Of a DNA stretch of 64,000 nucleotides, positions 36,196 to 48,068 are shown one piece after another. The notes below the pieces were generated by a model. It was given only the letters and a program-made list of their open reading frames with translations, was not told the DNA's origin and did not search any database. Source of the stretch: Mya arenaria (lineage: Eukaryota > Mollusca > Bivalvia > Myida > Myidae); NCBI RefSeq assembly GCF_026914265.1, contig NC_069135.1, positions 60,130,738 to 60,194,737 of the forward strand. The letters run 5' to 3'. The position numbers were made by a program, and so were the translations under genes. Within the stretch, counting starts at the first letter, position 1. The number at the start of each line of letters is the position of its first letter.

Positions 36196-36388
36196 GCAGA
36201 GGGAACACCAACGCTAGTCTAGGGTCATCGTCAAAAATCCCCGATACATAATGGCGCTATACTTCGTTGCGTATCGTGGGCGATTTGGCTAAGAAATTTT
36301 CGTTATCATAAATAATTAATGAATCAGTTTCATTGTTTCCAGTGGAAATATGCACTGACACTCATACTAATGTTTTCCTGTAAAAAGT

Positions 36389-36474
36389 ACTCTGGTGAAA
36401 GCTGGAATTGAACTTAAACATTGTCACTACAAATTTTAAAACAGCGACTTAGACCACTCGCTTGTGGAGACAAC
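36389..36474 (-). mobile_element. tRNA-Leu-like SINE head
   Basis: The minus strand reads AGCGAGTGGTCTAAGTCGC, the A box typical of tRNA-Leu, and 40 bp later AAGTTCAATTCCAGC, a B box with one change. The intervening stems do not close properly, so a SINE head or tRNA pseudogene. Confidence 0.55.
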
Positions 36475-36479
36475 TGATA

Positions 36480-37440
36480 ATAAAGGGTTATTGAATTTTA
36501 TTGTTACATGCAATTTCTTTGGAAAATGGGTTGTCTCCCCTGCCACATGCATATTCATTAAAATGAGATTTTGTCAGTCAATTTTCCCACGGTATGTATG
36601 GAGTGTAACAGAAGAAAGTATCATGGTTGGCGACAATGGTCTAGGGGTATTAGTCAACCAGTATTAAAGGCAGAGTCAAAATGAATAAGTCTCTGACAAC
36701 ATGTGTACAATGTCTTATTTGAATATCTTCCATGTTTATAGAGTTAAAGCCAAGATTAAATAATGCCAATGACACCACAGCATTTATGGTTGATACAGAC
36801 ACATGATCTATGATCTGAAGAAGGGGTCTGCACATTGTGTAGGCAACAACCAACTATGCCCTATGCGACAACGGTTTTCTGTAACAATCTTAAACTTGCT
36901 AAAGCTACGAAACTTTTTAGACATCATACTCCCAATTACTAGTTACACGATTTCTTTAGGCCTACTCCCACTATTGGCAGTATTGCACCTTTTTAGAAAA
37001 ATAAAAACTATATTCGCTGTCAATTTCATTCCGATCTGTGAATTCGGGTTTTAATAAGATTTTTCAGCTTAATTGCATTAAAGGTTTAAACCCTTTGTAT
37101 TTAAGATATTTTGAGAAAATCACCCCTAGCAAGTTATGAATTAAGTGTCCAGTCTGTGTTTGAGATCTGTGCAATGTCTTGTTTCAAACCAACAACAAAG
37201 ACCTATTCTAGCCTTAAACATATTTTAGGGTCAAATATGTCTGTTCTCAAGATCTGTGAAGTATCTTCGTCTCATATAACCAATAAACTTATGCAAGCTT
37301 ACCAATGTGTTTATAGAAAATTTCATATTAGGGTCTTGGTTGCTTGTTGCTCCGTGCAGTTTCCAAAATACATGGACAATCTGTATTGACCAAATGTTTG
37401 TACAAATTTGCACTAGAATTTTTCAGTTTTAAATAAGTGT
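36480..37440. other. Intergenic, weak repeats
   Basis: No gene recognised. A loosely repeated phrase (AGTCTGTGTTTGAGATCTGTGCAATGTCTTG near 37,147, and again near 37,435) suggests decayed local duplication. Confidence 0.4.
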
Positions 37441-37444
37441 CTGA

Positions 37445-37810
37445 TCAGTGTTAGAGATTTGTGCAGTTTCTGGGTCCACACAAAGCACATGAACAAACTG
37501 TGTACCGCCTTCCCCCAGCGTGTCCACACTCATGGCAGCTGATACCAGAACTTAGTGAAGGGCATCATAACCCCTGCCTCCTATCTCCAACCCCTCCTCA
37601 TCAAGCAAGAGCTGATCATCACCACCACAGAGGTAAGTTGACTCACTCCCGGGGTGATGTGCACTGTATCCCCACCCTCAACCTGGACCAGGGGCCCTCC
37701 CAGTGCCCACAGGGTCAAGCTCCTGCAACTATTTTTGCTCCGCACACTCTTTTTGGTCCAGATATCATACAGCATGGGTTGGGCTACGGTTGTGTGAACA
37801 GGTAATAAGT
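37445..37810 (+). pseudogene. GC-rich coding-like patch, unidentified
   Basis: Markedly GC-rich against AT-rich surroundings. One plus frame, interrupted once by TGA, reads VHTKHMNKLCTAFPQRVHTHG then YQNLVKGIITPASYLQPLL and IKQELIITTTE, with strong G/C preference at third positions, and meets a consensus splice donor (GAG|GTAAGT, about 37,632). Downstream the frame is unclear; a second donor-like CAG|GTAATA sits at about 37,800. The minus strand also has an open stretch (37,581-37,775), so even the strand is not certain. Possible exon or decayed copy of a host gene or mobile element; product not recognised. Confidence 0.35.
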
Positions 37811-38685
37811 GGTTTGACTGTCAGGCTGCGTAAATGTGTCTCTGCACAGGTCACAAGAGTATTCTGCCTTAATGTGCAATGGTTCGTGTCTCTGAAGGGA
37901 AGCTAAAGGATATAAAAAATTCAAATAGTCATCATAGATAAACACCAACACTATCTATTAATGAACAGTTGTTTCTTTCTTTTTCCTTTGTATTTAAGTA
38001 TACTTTGTAGAAAAGTATATAAAAAATAGACATTCTTAGTAAATTTATGAGCTCTATAATGCATAAATCATGCTTGGCTCAGAAAGTCCAAACATTATTT
38101 TCAAACGAAAATTAAAATTTGTTTAAAGTGGGGTCTTTGTATAGTCTTCACTAACAACACCAATCAGGCTGTTGTGATGTCTATTTGAGGTATTAAAACT
38201 ATTTTAATTATTAATTTGTCCAAATCTACACTATGTGGGTCACTCAAATACTTTTGTTATAGGCTTATTATCAAGCATTACCTACACATGAATTTGCCTT
38301 GTTCAAACCCAATAATATATATCCCCTGCACGCAAAAGAATTTCTATATTCCTTGTAACAATTGTATTAAACCGTGGGAGTTGTCATGTTTATGTTTAAA
38401 GGGCTCATTCATGGTTGGTGAAATACACTTTTAACGAGGTTTTTTTTTAATACGAAATTAAGTTTGTCAGATTGGCAGGAGTGGTAAAAGGAAAATTCTG
38501 ACAGCTGGAACCTTTCAACAAATTGTGCATAAGCTCAAATATTGTCTTTGAAGTCAGCGATTTCCAAAACCGTTGCTAACACATTTCAGCAAAATGCTGT
38601 AGCATGATTGGTTGATTGACATTATCACTCAATGCATTCAATGTATTAAGTAAAGATTTAAATATGCATCAAGTTATGTATGGGT
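37811..38685. other. Intergenic stretch without recognised gene
   Basis: AT-rich; nothing supported. Confidence 0.4.
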
Positions 38686-38688
38686 TCC

Positions 38689-38770
38689 TTAGGCCGATTG
38701 GTTTAGCTATCGGCTTTCTATTTTTTCTTGGCTGTACCAGTGTGGGTTCGCTCCCGACTAAAACCAGATT
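38689..38770 (+). mobile_element. tRNA-derived SINE head
   Basis: TTAGGCCGATTGGTTTAGC (A box region) and TGGGTTCGCTCCCGAC (B box, 38,742-38,757) at tRNA-like distance. The body probably continues to about 38,870, but its end is not defined. No CCA end or closed cloverleaf. Confidence 0.55.
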
Positions 38771-39084
38771 TTCCTGTCATACTTGAATTGTACCTTTTTC
38801 TGGAATTTCGGTTTCATAGAGTTAGAGTTCATAGATTAAACGTATTATAGTATAAGTGTATTCAGATGCATTACCAGGAAATCTATCTGTGCTGCCAACG
38901 CATGAGAGAGTCCCTTTAAGGCACTGATACATTTGTCTGTAAATATAAATACCTTAATTCATTGAGCTTTTTATCATCCTAAACAGTTGATAGATATGAT
39001 TTAAATGCATTGTCTTTAGCAATTGCTTAATATTATCGAAGTAACACATTTTGCTCACGATACTCTGATAAATGCATTAGTCTA

Positions 39085-39310
39085 TTGTGTGAACGTTTAT
39101 GTTATTCTGAGTAGTGCATATATGTTTATAGTTTAACTCTTATGATTATCTGATAAGTGCAGGTATACTGTGTGTACGTTATAATAATCTAAAAAGTGCA
39201 TGTATGTTGTATAAGCGATTTTGAATATATATATATATTTAGTGCATAAGTAGTGTATGAGCTATTGTGATAATCTGAATATTGTTAGCGAATTGAGTGT
39301 TATATCATCA
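39085..39310. repeat. Degenerate AT-rich repeats before second B-box gene
   Basis: Same ATAATCTGANTAGTGCATGTATATTGTATAAGCG units as at 28,590-29,115, fewer copies. Marks the upstream part of the duplicated flank. Confidence 0.7.
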
Positions 39311-40022
39311 CTGTACAAATGATGTTGAAATTTTCACGCCCTCGCAATCCTAGGGGCATCAAAAAGATAAAAAGAAATTGAAATGCAGCAACACTTCACA
39401 AATTCATCATGAATCTATACTTTGGACATTGACCTTGTTACATGCAGTCTTCTCCATGTAGCACAAATGAATTATTTTAATATCCTACCATAAATGAGAA
39501 AGATATGGACCAGACCAAAACGGGATGGACCGACAGACAACACATAGTTAAGAAGGTTGCTGTAACTCGAATGTTTATCGGTGTTTATCGTAACTCGGTC
39601 AATGAGTTTTCAGCAAATATGAAATCCATTTGTTAATATTTGCTTTACATTGGGTTATACAGTGTATAAACCCTACGATCTTTATGCTCGCTGAATGAAA
39701 TATTCAACACGGAAGTATAATATCATCGCCATTTTCAGAAAATTTAAATTACTTTACAGAAAATTGTTTTTGATAGGATGGTTTATACACAAGTAGATCA
39801 AATAGCAAAATATTGGATTTGATACAAGAGTGTAAACGTTATCGTTTTCACAATTGTGCTGAACATTATGCATGGACAGTTCTCCAAATATTAAAGAGAA
39901 CATTTACAAATGTTTGAATTTAGTATGTGATAACAACAAAAACGTTTACAAAGTGTGAATTTAACGTCCATAAAAAATAAGAAAGGTCAACGTTATAGCT
40001 TAGGGGTGGCTAGAAGAATAAC

Positions 40023-41627
40023 ATGGCAACCGCGGATGGCTTAGATGATAATTTACCAAAGAAGGACGACGACCTACATTGTGAACCATGTTTAAGTGAT
40101 GGACAAAGACGGAATATTGAAGGTTTTTGCATCGAGTGCAATGAATATCTGTGTCATTCATGCTTGGATGCGCGCAGAAAAATACGTGCATTGAAAACTC
40201 ATCATATTAGAAGAGGAGAAGACATACCAAGAAAGAAGCCCAATAATCTTATTCAAATTTCCTCTGAAAGCAGCTGCCATGTACACACTGACAATAAAAT
40301 AACATCGTTCTGTAAATCACATAAGCAATTATGTTGTGACCAGTGTGTGATTCTGGGGCACAAAGTTTGCACTGATATTAAGGCCATCGGCATTTATTCC
40401 AAAGAATTCGTGAACAGCGAAGACTTTAAAACGGCTTTTCAGATGCTTAAGGACTTACAATCCGCATATACCGCGAAGAAGAAAGAGGCAAACATGAATC
40501 TTGAGGAAGTTGATCGTTATTACCACAAGGCAATGGAGACGTTTAAAGCTGAACTAGACAAAATCAAGATATCAGATATAAGAACGTTAAAGGCTGTGGT
40601 CTCTACATATGACAGTGTTCTTGGCCAGCTTGGTTCCTGGTTTGAAAGTATCGACACGTATAAAAACAACAATCAGGACAATGAACTCGCCACCCTGGTG
40701 TTGAGGTCAATAAAAGATGTGGATACGATCAAAGATAATATTCAAAGGTTATGTAGCGACGACAGTATTGTCAGATATGGCTTCGTGCCAGATGAAACAT
40801 CACTGCTTCGTCTAGTCAAAGCACCTTTTCTTGTTCGGACGATTACTATCAAGCATGAGAGTGACGAAAACACATGTCAAATCACAGACATTGCGTTGTT
40901 ACGAGATGACCTGGTCTTATTAGCGGACTACATCAATTTAAAACTAAAGATATTCGATACTGGCAATTCTACTCTTGTTTCAAACGTTAAATTACAATAC
41001 AATCCATGGCAGATATCGGTTACAGAGCACGGTGAAGCATACATGGCATATTTTGGCTTACCTAAGATACTCCACCTGAAGTCACCAGCGACAGACCTCA
41101 CCACGTTCCGGGAGATAGACGTAGACGGTAAATGTTACGCCGTAGAATGTTTCAACAAAACCCTGAAAGTTCAGTGTTTGACTCCTGCCAAAACTATTGA
41201 AGTGGATGGAGAAGGAAACCAAACCAGGATTATCAGCAATGACTTAAGTAAGGAAACCAACGCGAATGGAGAACAATTTGTCACTCGTCCATACTGGTCA
41301 ACACAAGATTCGACTACTGGGTCGATGTACGTATCATGTAATGGCAAAAATTCAATAACAGAAATCAAAAGTGACGGTGGAATTAAGTTATTTGTGAAGT
41401 CAGACAAGCTGAATTGTCCTAATGGTCTGTGCATGGACACTGATGGTTCTATACTTGTATGTAGCTACAGTAGTAAGGACGTGTTAAGGGTAAAGAAAAA
41501 TGAAGACATCCAGAGCGTATTACCACAACCTTTGCACTTTATCCCTAGGACAGTTGCTCTAGATAAAAGAACAAAGCGTTTGTTTGTCGCTGGAGTTTCT
41601 GATGAGATGCATGTGTTTCAAATCTAA
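40023..41627 (+). CDS. RING-less TRIM-like protein: B-box, B-box, coiled coil, propeller (copy 2)
   Basis: Intronless frame of 534 residues, close to 90% identical by eye to the gene at 30,217, three residues longer in the linker between the B-boxes (NNLIQISSES). Same order: B-box-1-like finger (CEPC, CIEC, C-HSC, H), B-box 2 (C-HVH, FCKSH, CCDQC, GH), coiled-coil region, C-terminal propeller-like half ending DEMHVFQI in both. Start ATG in good context (AACATGG). Differences are mostly in the two fingers and the linker; the coiled coil and propeller are nearly unchanged. Upstream and downstream DNA is also shared with copy 1, so this is a segmental tandem duplicate, not a new retrocopy; intron loss, if any, predates it. 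Confidence 0.88.
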   Translation: MATADGLDDNLPKKDDDLHCEPCLSDGQRRNIEGFCIECNEYLCHSCLDARRKIRALKTHHIRRGEDIPRKKPNNLIQISSESSCHVHTDNKITSFCKSHKQLCCDQCVILGHKVCTDIKAIGIYSKEFVNSEDFKTAFQMLKDLQSAYTAKKKEANMNLEEVDRYYHKAMETFKAELDKIKISDIRTLKAVVSTYDSVLGQLGSWFESIDTYKNNNQDNELATLVLRSIKDVDTIKDNIQRLCSDDSIVRYGFVPDETSLLRLVKAPFLVRTITIKHESDENTCQITDIALLRDDLVLLADYINLKLKIFDTGNSTLVSNVKLQYNPWQISVTEHGEAYMAYFGLPKILHLKSPATDLTTFREIDVDGKCYAVECFNKTLKVQCLTPAKTIEVDGEGNQTRIISNDLSKETNANGEQFVTRPYWSTQDSTTGSMYVSCNGKNSITEIKSDGGIKLFVKSDKLNCPNGLCMDTDGSILVCSYSSKDVLRVKKNEDIQSVLPQPLHFIPRTVALDKRTKRLFVAGVSDEMHVFQI

Positions 41628-42239
41628 ATTTCGCTTACCATGATACAATAGGGTTTGTCTCTGGGTGATCTAAATCCGACGGTGTCGTTTTAATTTGATG
41701 AATGGATTGACAGTTGATAAAACTATATTTATGCTATGTATTCGTTTTGATTAATGGTCTTGGTAATTATTTTCAGAACTTTACTACCTAACAGACAGCC
41801 TTTGAGGTTGATGTACATAAAAAGCATTTAAACAGTTTATCAAATATAGATAATACATGTACATGGTGAATGAATCCGTTATACATTTGATAAATAATGT
41901 GTTAAAGTGTTGTTAATTTATGATTCGATTTATTGTCATATCTATTTGAAGTATAACATGGTGCGTGAATATGAAATAAATTTTTAATAGAAACCTTCGT
42001 TTTGAAAACAGTTATCGGTAAGCAGTGCGACGCACAATGTCGTACCTTGATATCTCTGAAAAGATTTTTGCATTAGGTACTCTAAATTATATTCCTTCGT
42101 CAGCAGATTCGGGATCCATAATCATAGTACTTGAGTTTTACCTATTTGTTTTTATTGTGTGTTTTATTATCAAGATTCCTCAAGTTAATGTATTCTTTGA
42201 TCAGATTAACCATTTACAGTTTTATTTTATTCGGGATTG

Positions 42240-42460
42240 ATGGGGTAAGAGTAAGGTTGTGCACAGAAACTGGTTTAGACCTCCAGTAAATTAACATTTT
42301 ACTGAGCGTTTCAAGGCGGAACCTAAAAATCCTTGATAAACACCCCTAGTTTTTTTTATATACAGTATATGTGTACTGTGTTGTTTGTGGAGTTTGGTGC
42401 TGTTGCTCCTTGTTTCTTGTTTGTGTTTGTTTTTGTGTTCTCGTATAAATATTTACCATG
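42240..42460. repeat. Dispersed repeat behind second B-box gene
   Basis: Counterpart of 32,430-32,660: GGTTGTGCACAGAAACTGGTTTAGACC through GTTTGTGGAGTTTGGTGCTGTTGC. Confidence 0.6.
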
Positions 42461-42611
42461 TTGGATCATGTCAAAATAAACAATTGAAAGGTGATTCAAT
42501 TGAGTAGGTCTTAATCTATGACCGTAACGGCTATTTTTTAAATGCATTTACATGTACATATACGTACAACTGAAGGTATTCGATGTACAAATTAGCTTTT
42601 CATTGCATTGA

Positions 42612-42865
42612 GCCATTGCCATTAATATTTAATTTAGATGCCTGAGGACCCCATTTAACTGTTGAATCATTTGAAAGGGTATAACTTACTGATTGCTAAT
42701 ATGACCGTGTGAAACGAATGACCGAAAATACACTACAGATAAAGTTATGGCAGTTTGTATGTTCGTTCTGAGTTTCAACTGAAATCGGAAGACAGATAAT
42801 CCAATCATTCCAGGTCAAACAACGTGTTTACAATAACTGTATCAGTATAGTATATATATATAATA
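42612..42865. mobile_element. MITE lacking its right inverted repeat
   Basis: Matches the left arm and interior of the element at 32,826-33,157 (TTTAGATGCCTGAGGACC, GACCGTGTGAAACGAATGACCGAAAATACAC) but stops at about 42,865, where the dispersed repeat 42,868-43,030 begins. Confidence 0.75.
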
Positions 42866-42867
42866 TT

Positions 42868-43030
42868 ATGCACTGTGCTGTTTGTGGAGTTTTGTGCTGT
42901 TCTTCCATGTTTCTTGTTTGTGATTTTATGTTCTATGTCTTTGGCGTTTACCCAGTGCCACTAAACCGGGTTTATGATTAAACTTTTGCTGCTGAGCTTG
43001 TTTCTGTAGCTTTTCGCATAAATTTTTTCA
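42868..43030 (+). repeat. Bivalve-type dispersed repeat, 3' part
   Basis: CACTGTGCTGTTTGTGGAGTTTTG followed by CTTTGGCGTTTACCCAGTGCC, ACTAAACCGGGTTTATG and CTTTTGCTGCTGAG. It sits exactly where the neighbouring MITE loses its right end. Confidence 0.55.
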
Positions 43031-43855
43031 ATGTCGTTTTTTTTATAATATCTGTTAGTTGACATTTTAAGTCCGGCATTATCCATTGTGTGAACTAATT
43101 ATATATGATTAAACTGGATTAAATACCTTTCTGAATAAACAAAAATATTACCCCATTTGTAAGTCATCAAACATTAACATTGTCAAAAAGGTCACCGAGA
43201 ACATTAACAGCTAACAATAGAGGTAACATATATGCTACACTACGAAATGACGACACACAATCAAAAGCGCTGCCCCACGTTATTTCTCGAACAAGTTATC
43301 GCAGAACATGATTAAGCTGAACTCATTCTATTGGTTGTAAATGAAATTATTTATGAGAACATTGATTAACTACCAGTATTTAAAATCTTAAAATAAATAT
43401 TAAGTAAATAAATAAAATATGAGATTTAAGCTTGTTATTTTAAAACTTTTTTCGATACAGTAATGTTTTCAAAACTTCCCAGAATACGTTGAGAATGTGT
43501 GCTTATGACAAAGATTTCATTCAAATCATGTGAATTCAGATAACCTCTTTGTATACAAAAAGGCAGTATAATTAACTTTCTATGGTCTTTGCATTGGTCC
43601 AATTCTTGCAACAGCTTTTTCAAAAAGCATTTGGCTTACATGAAATAACATTTATCATCTCTGCAAAAATGCGCTGTATGTGGTCTGAAAACCACCAACT
43701 GCTGGAGCATCAAAATGATTGTCTACGTCATAAACGTATTACAAACTGCAATCCTTTCACTATACCTTGCCATTTACATAAATGAAATCATAAGCAGTCT
43801 AAATGTTAACGATTTTACAACAGAGAGAGTTTTTAGTACCTTAAAAGAAGCCTGT
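43031..43855. other. Intergenic stretch without recognised gene
   Basis: AT-rich; several short chance frames only. Confidence 0.4.
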
Positions 43856-43859
43856 TTAG

Positions 43860-44092
43860 AAGCACAAGGAGAGGGCATAATGGACAATGAACGGGAGACA
43901 CAGACGTAGAAACACAACCTACCCCCGACATTCAGACTTTCCCAGTACAGGTAGTCAAACAACCGAACATAAACCCTATTTATAAGCACAAGGAGAGGGC
44001 ATAATGGACAATAAACGAGAGACACAGACGTACAAACACCACTTACCCCCGACATTCAGACTTTCCCAGTACATGTAGTCAAACAAAACTGT
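43860..44092. repeat. Two-copy tandem duplication, about 123 bp
   Basis: AGCACAAGGAGAGGGCATAATGGACAAT…GACATTCAGACTTTCCCAGTACAGGTAGTCAAACA occurs at about 43,860 and again at about 43,984, with few differences. Confidence 0.9.
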
Positions 44093-44419
44093 TTTTTAAG
44101 CCTGTTATGATGTATAAGGTAAAGCCCTAAACGACACTCAATAAGCGACACAAATGTAGAAACGCAGAGCCATGACATTGTTGTACGATTGCTTTTAATA
44201 AAATACAAATGAAATACAATGCGCTACATCGTACCGTTTTCTCCATCAACATGCGGCTAGGGCACACCGCTTGCCATTGTGGAAGGCTTCTTTAATATAC
44301 CAATATTTATGCAAAAAGGTACATAGTGCACATACTATATATATATAAAATAGGTATGTTTATCAAGAATTATTAGGTACCGCCTTGGAGCGGTCAGTAA
44401 AATATAAATTTACTGGGGG

Positions 44420-45650
44420 GTTACCAGCCTGAAATGTGACAGGTTTCTTTGATGATTAATTAAACATATTCGCTGTACAGTTAATTCCACATACTACATA
44501 AATGATTGATTGTTGGTTCCTCAAACACAATTTACGCATCAGACGATCGATAATGAATCCGGAAGTATTATATCATGCAATGACAGTCACCATTGAAAGC
44601 GTCGAAATCGGTGCTAAATAATAAATGTTTAAATTATTCAGTTAAGTTCTAGACGTCTAGTAGAAAACATTACGATATTCTAGTGTCCTTACACTTGACT
44701 GGAATGCATATATATTTAATATCTATAAAGCAAATAAAAATATCTGATGAAAGATATATTTTTCAACATTATTTAACCTAGCGTATCATAAGCAATAGTG
44801 TATTACGGATTGACACGAATTATTTACTATTATTTACGGATTCGAATGCTTATTGAAAACTGTGTTGCAAAAATATCAACAACTTGTCAACAGCGATGTC
44901 ACGAATGCAATAATGCTACTGACAGACATAGTGTATAAGAAATCTGCAAGCACAAATATGTAAGTTGGTCACACAGATTGCCGTCTGCCTTGCAGATGAA
45001 ATGTAGTTAATGTTTATGGATTGAACACTATTTTCTGACATATCTTGCAGATGTCGCAGTGCCAGACTTGTGGTATGCAAGATTTCTTACGACGCGATTA
45101 TATATCATGCCGACACATCTTTGCTCGAATGCGTAAGACAAACAATTTAAGTTCAGCATTATATGTATGCAACAACGTTATAATATATTGATTCTGCGTT
45201 CAACCAGTCTTATGTGAAGGTAATATCACCTATTTTCTTGCACATTTTGCCATTGTCACTATAAATTGCATGAATTAATTGTACATACCTATGAATAATA
45301 CCCTCTTTGGTGAAAATAAAATATTTATTATGCGTTTTAAAAGTAATAACTACAAGTTGATCGTGTGTAATGAACACATGCTCTAACCACACCGATATTA
45401 TGAAATATCTTATCAATCTTATAAAAATCATTTTAATTGACATATAATTATCCGTCAATTAAAATGGTTCTAAGCATAAACATTTGTCAAAATTAACATG
45501 CCTTTAATTAAACAATAAAACAGTAATGAACTGTCAGTAAGCTTCTTAATTACATGCGGTGAGCGCCTGTCGCAAACGATAAAATATGTATCATACTGAT
45601 CATTCATATTGACAAGTCGCTTTAAAAGGGCTGACTTGCACTGGTTTATC
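44420..45650. repeat. Segment paralogous to 21,740-23,450
   Basis: Carries the same ordered landmarks (TGACAGGTTTCTTTGATG, TGATTGATTGTTGGTTCC, ACTTGTCAACAGCGATGTCACGAATGC, TTGACATATAATTATCCGTC) and leads directly into the 60-bp minisatellite. Confidence 0.8.
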
Positions 45651-46775
45651 ATACTGATCATTCATATTGGCAAGTCGCTTTAAAAGGGCTGACTTGCACT
45701 AGTTTATCATACTGATCATTCATATTGGCAAGTCGCTTTAAAAGGGCTGACTTGCACTGGTTTATCATACTGATTATTCATATTGTTACTTTGCATTTAA
45801 AGATGCGGGCGTGTACATGTTTATCATACTGACCAAACATATTGTTAAATTGCTCTTAAGGGCGGGCGTGTACGGATTTATCTTAATGATCATTGGTATT
45901 GTCATGTAGCCTTTAAAAGAGCGGCCTTGTACAGGTTTATTATACTATTTATTCATATTCTCACGTTGATTTTAAAAGAGCGGCCTTGTACAGGTTTATT
46001 ATACTATTTATTCATATTGTTACGTTGCTTTTTAAAAGGGCGGGTTTGTACAGGTTTATCATACTGATTATTCATATTGTTACGTTGCTTTTTAAAAGGG
46101 CGGGTTTGTACAGGTTTATCATACTGATTATTCATATTGTTACGTTGCTTTTTAAAAGGGCGGTTTGTACAGGTTTATCATACTGATTATTCATATTGTT
46201 ACGTTGCGATTTAAAAGGGCGGGTTTGTACAGGTTTATCATACTGATTATTCATATTGTCACGTTGCTTTTTAAAAGGGCGGGTTTGTACAGGTTTATCA
46301 TACTGATTATTCATATTGTCACGTTGCTTTTTAAAAGGGTGGGCTTGTACAGGTTTATCATACTGATTATTCATATTGTCATGTTGCTTTTTAAAAGGGT
46401 GGGCTTGTACAGGTTTATGATACTATTTATTCATATTGTCACGTTGCTTTTAAAAGGGTGGTCTTGTACAGGTGTATCATACTGATTATTCATATTGTCA
46501 CGGTGCTTTTTAAAAGGGCGGGTTTGTACAGGTGTATCATACTGATTATTCATATTGTCACGTTGCTTTTTAAAAGGGCGGGTTTGTACAGGTGTATCAT
46601 ACTGATTATTCATATTGTCACGTTGCTTTTTAAAAGGGCGGGTTTGTACAGGTTTATCATACTGCCCATTCATATTGTGACGATGATTTAAATGGGCGGG
46701 CTTGTACAGGTTTATCATACTGACCATTCATATTGTAACGTTGCCTTTAAAAGGGCGGGCTTGTACAGGTAATTT
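45590..46775. repeat. 60-bp minisatellite
   Basis: About 19-20 units of TACAGGTTTATCATACTGATTATTCATATTGTCACGTTGCTTTTTAAAAGGGCGGGTTTG. The first three units carry a shared variant (GGCAAGTCGCTTTAAAAGGGCTGACTTGCAC); the middle units are almost identical, suggesting recent expansion there. Because 60 is divisible by three, both strands stay open for long distances with a 20-residue repeat; I regard these as artefacts. Confidence 0.95.
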
Positions 46776-47945
46776 GTCATACTAAATTCATTTAAGGATT
46801 TTTTGATGATCAAGGTCCGTATGAGCTAAAGTTCAAGTCTCTGAAAAGCTTAATTTAAATTTTGGTGAAAATATGTTTATATATTAAGATAAGAAGGTAA
46901 AACATTATAAATGTGTTACAAATAATCCGCTGTACACTATGGCACTCATTTGTGTTTAGAATTCGTTGTATTATGGATATTTTGAAACATTTAAAACAAG
47001 GTGGGTAGGTCGTGTGATATGTTTTAATGTGTCGGATATCTCATAGTTTAAGCGAACATAATTTAATGCTTTACTTGGAATGGGCTTCCCTTTAGAATAA
47101 TATAAGAAATGCGAATTTGATTCGATTTCATTGTATTGGTACTTTCAAATAGAAAACACTGACGAAATTTTCACAATTATGATAGTATTTTGTGTTGTTC
47201 TGCTTAATGGCAGTATTCTCTTTACATAGCTACCCATCCACTGATATTTGATATACATGTACCAAGTAAAAAGTACCGCTAGGCAACCATAACGTTTGAA
47301 GCAGAAATAAATACAGTTCGAAATCTCTTTGATCGCTTGTCAAATCATGTTAGCTCTGTCAAATAAGTGCGAAAAGTTACTCCTTTTACCAAGCGGTAGG
47401 CACAAAGGCTGACATAGATAAAAACATGAAAAACAAAAAAACAAAAAATTGTGCGTTGTATTTGTCGGGTTCATGGTATTCAAAGTGTTTCTTTGTACCG
47501 GCCAAAACTTAGTCGGCCTGTGGGTACCCGACCGTGCTCTAGTGAATGAATACTTACGTACTGTACAACACACAAACAATAAGGTTCCCTGAAGGATATT
47601 TTTGTACTATTTAAATTCATATTAGTTCAAACGTGAGAAGGCGGATTTACCTCGTGGCCAAGTTAATATTTTAATATCGGAAAAAAAAACATTATCGAGT
47701 CAAAATTTGCAACCATCGTCGGTCATTTGAACATAAATAATCGAAAATTGGTATTCAAATGCACTTTATTATTATGTGTATTTCAACAATGTTCATGTCA
47801 TTAATGAGTCAACGATGGTACGACATAATAATAAATAAAATTAACAAAACATTTTGTACATTAGTAACATTTGGCTATAGTGTTGTGATTCAAAACCTTT
47901 ACACTCGACGAGTATTAAATGATTTTTAGGTAAAATAATAAAAGT
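46776..47945. other. Intergenic stretch without recognised gene
   Basis: AT-rich; nothing supported. Confidence 0.4.
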
Positions 47946-47950
47946 CCGAT

Positions 47951-47984
47951 GATAATCGATTATGGATTAACATAATCGATTATC
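47951..47984. other. Perfect 14-bp inverted repeat
   Basis: GATAATCGATTATG, loop GATTAA, CATAATCGATTATC. Each arm is itself nearly palindromic around ATCGAT, so two nested structures are possible: a hairpin, or a pair of dyad protein-binding sites. Confidence 0.8.
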
Positions 47985-48068
47985 GCTGGTGTTTGATTCC
48001 AATTGTCGACGAGTTTTGATTATATTCGAGTATCGCGGCATTTCTAAGTATATGTTCGTTTTTAATTA

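Noticed and set aside
35829-36251. 140-codon plus frame
   Set aside because: Lies over a dispersed noncoding repeat including its GAC-rich tail; no protein-like pattern.
46132-46727. Long repetitive open frames on both strands over the 60-bp array
   Set aside because: The unit length is a multiple of three and contains no stop in several frames, so openness is automatic. No start context, signal or splice support.
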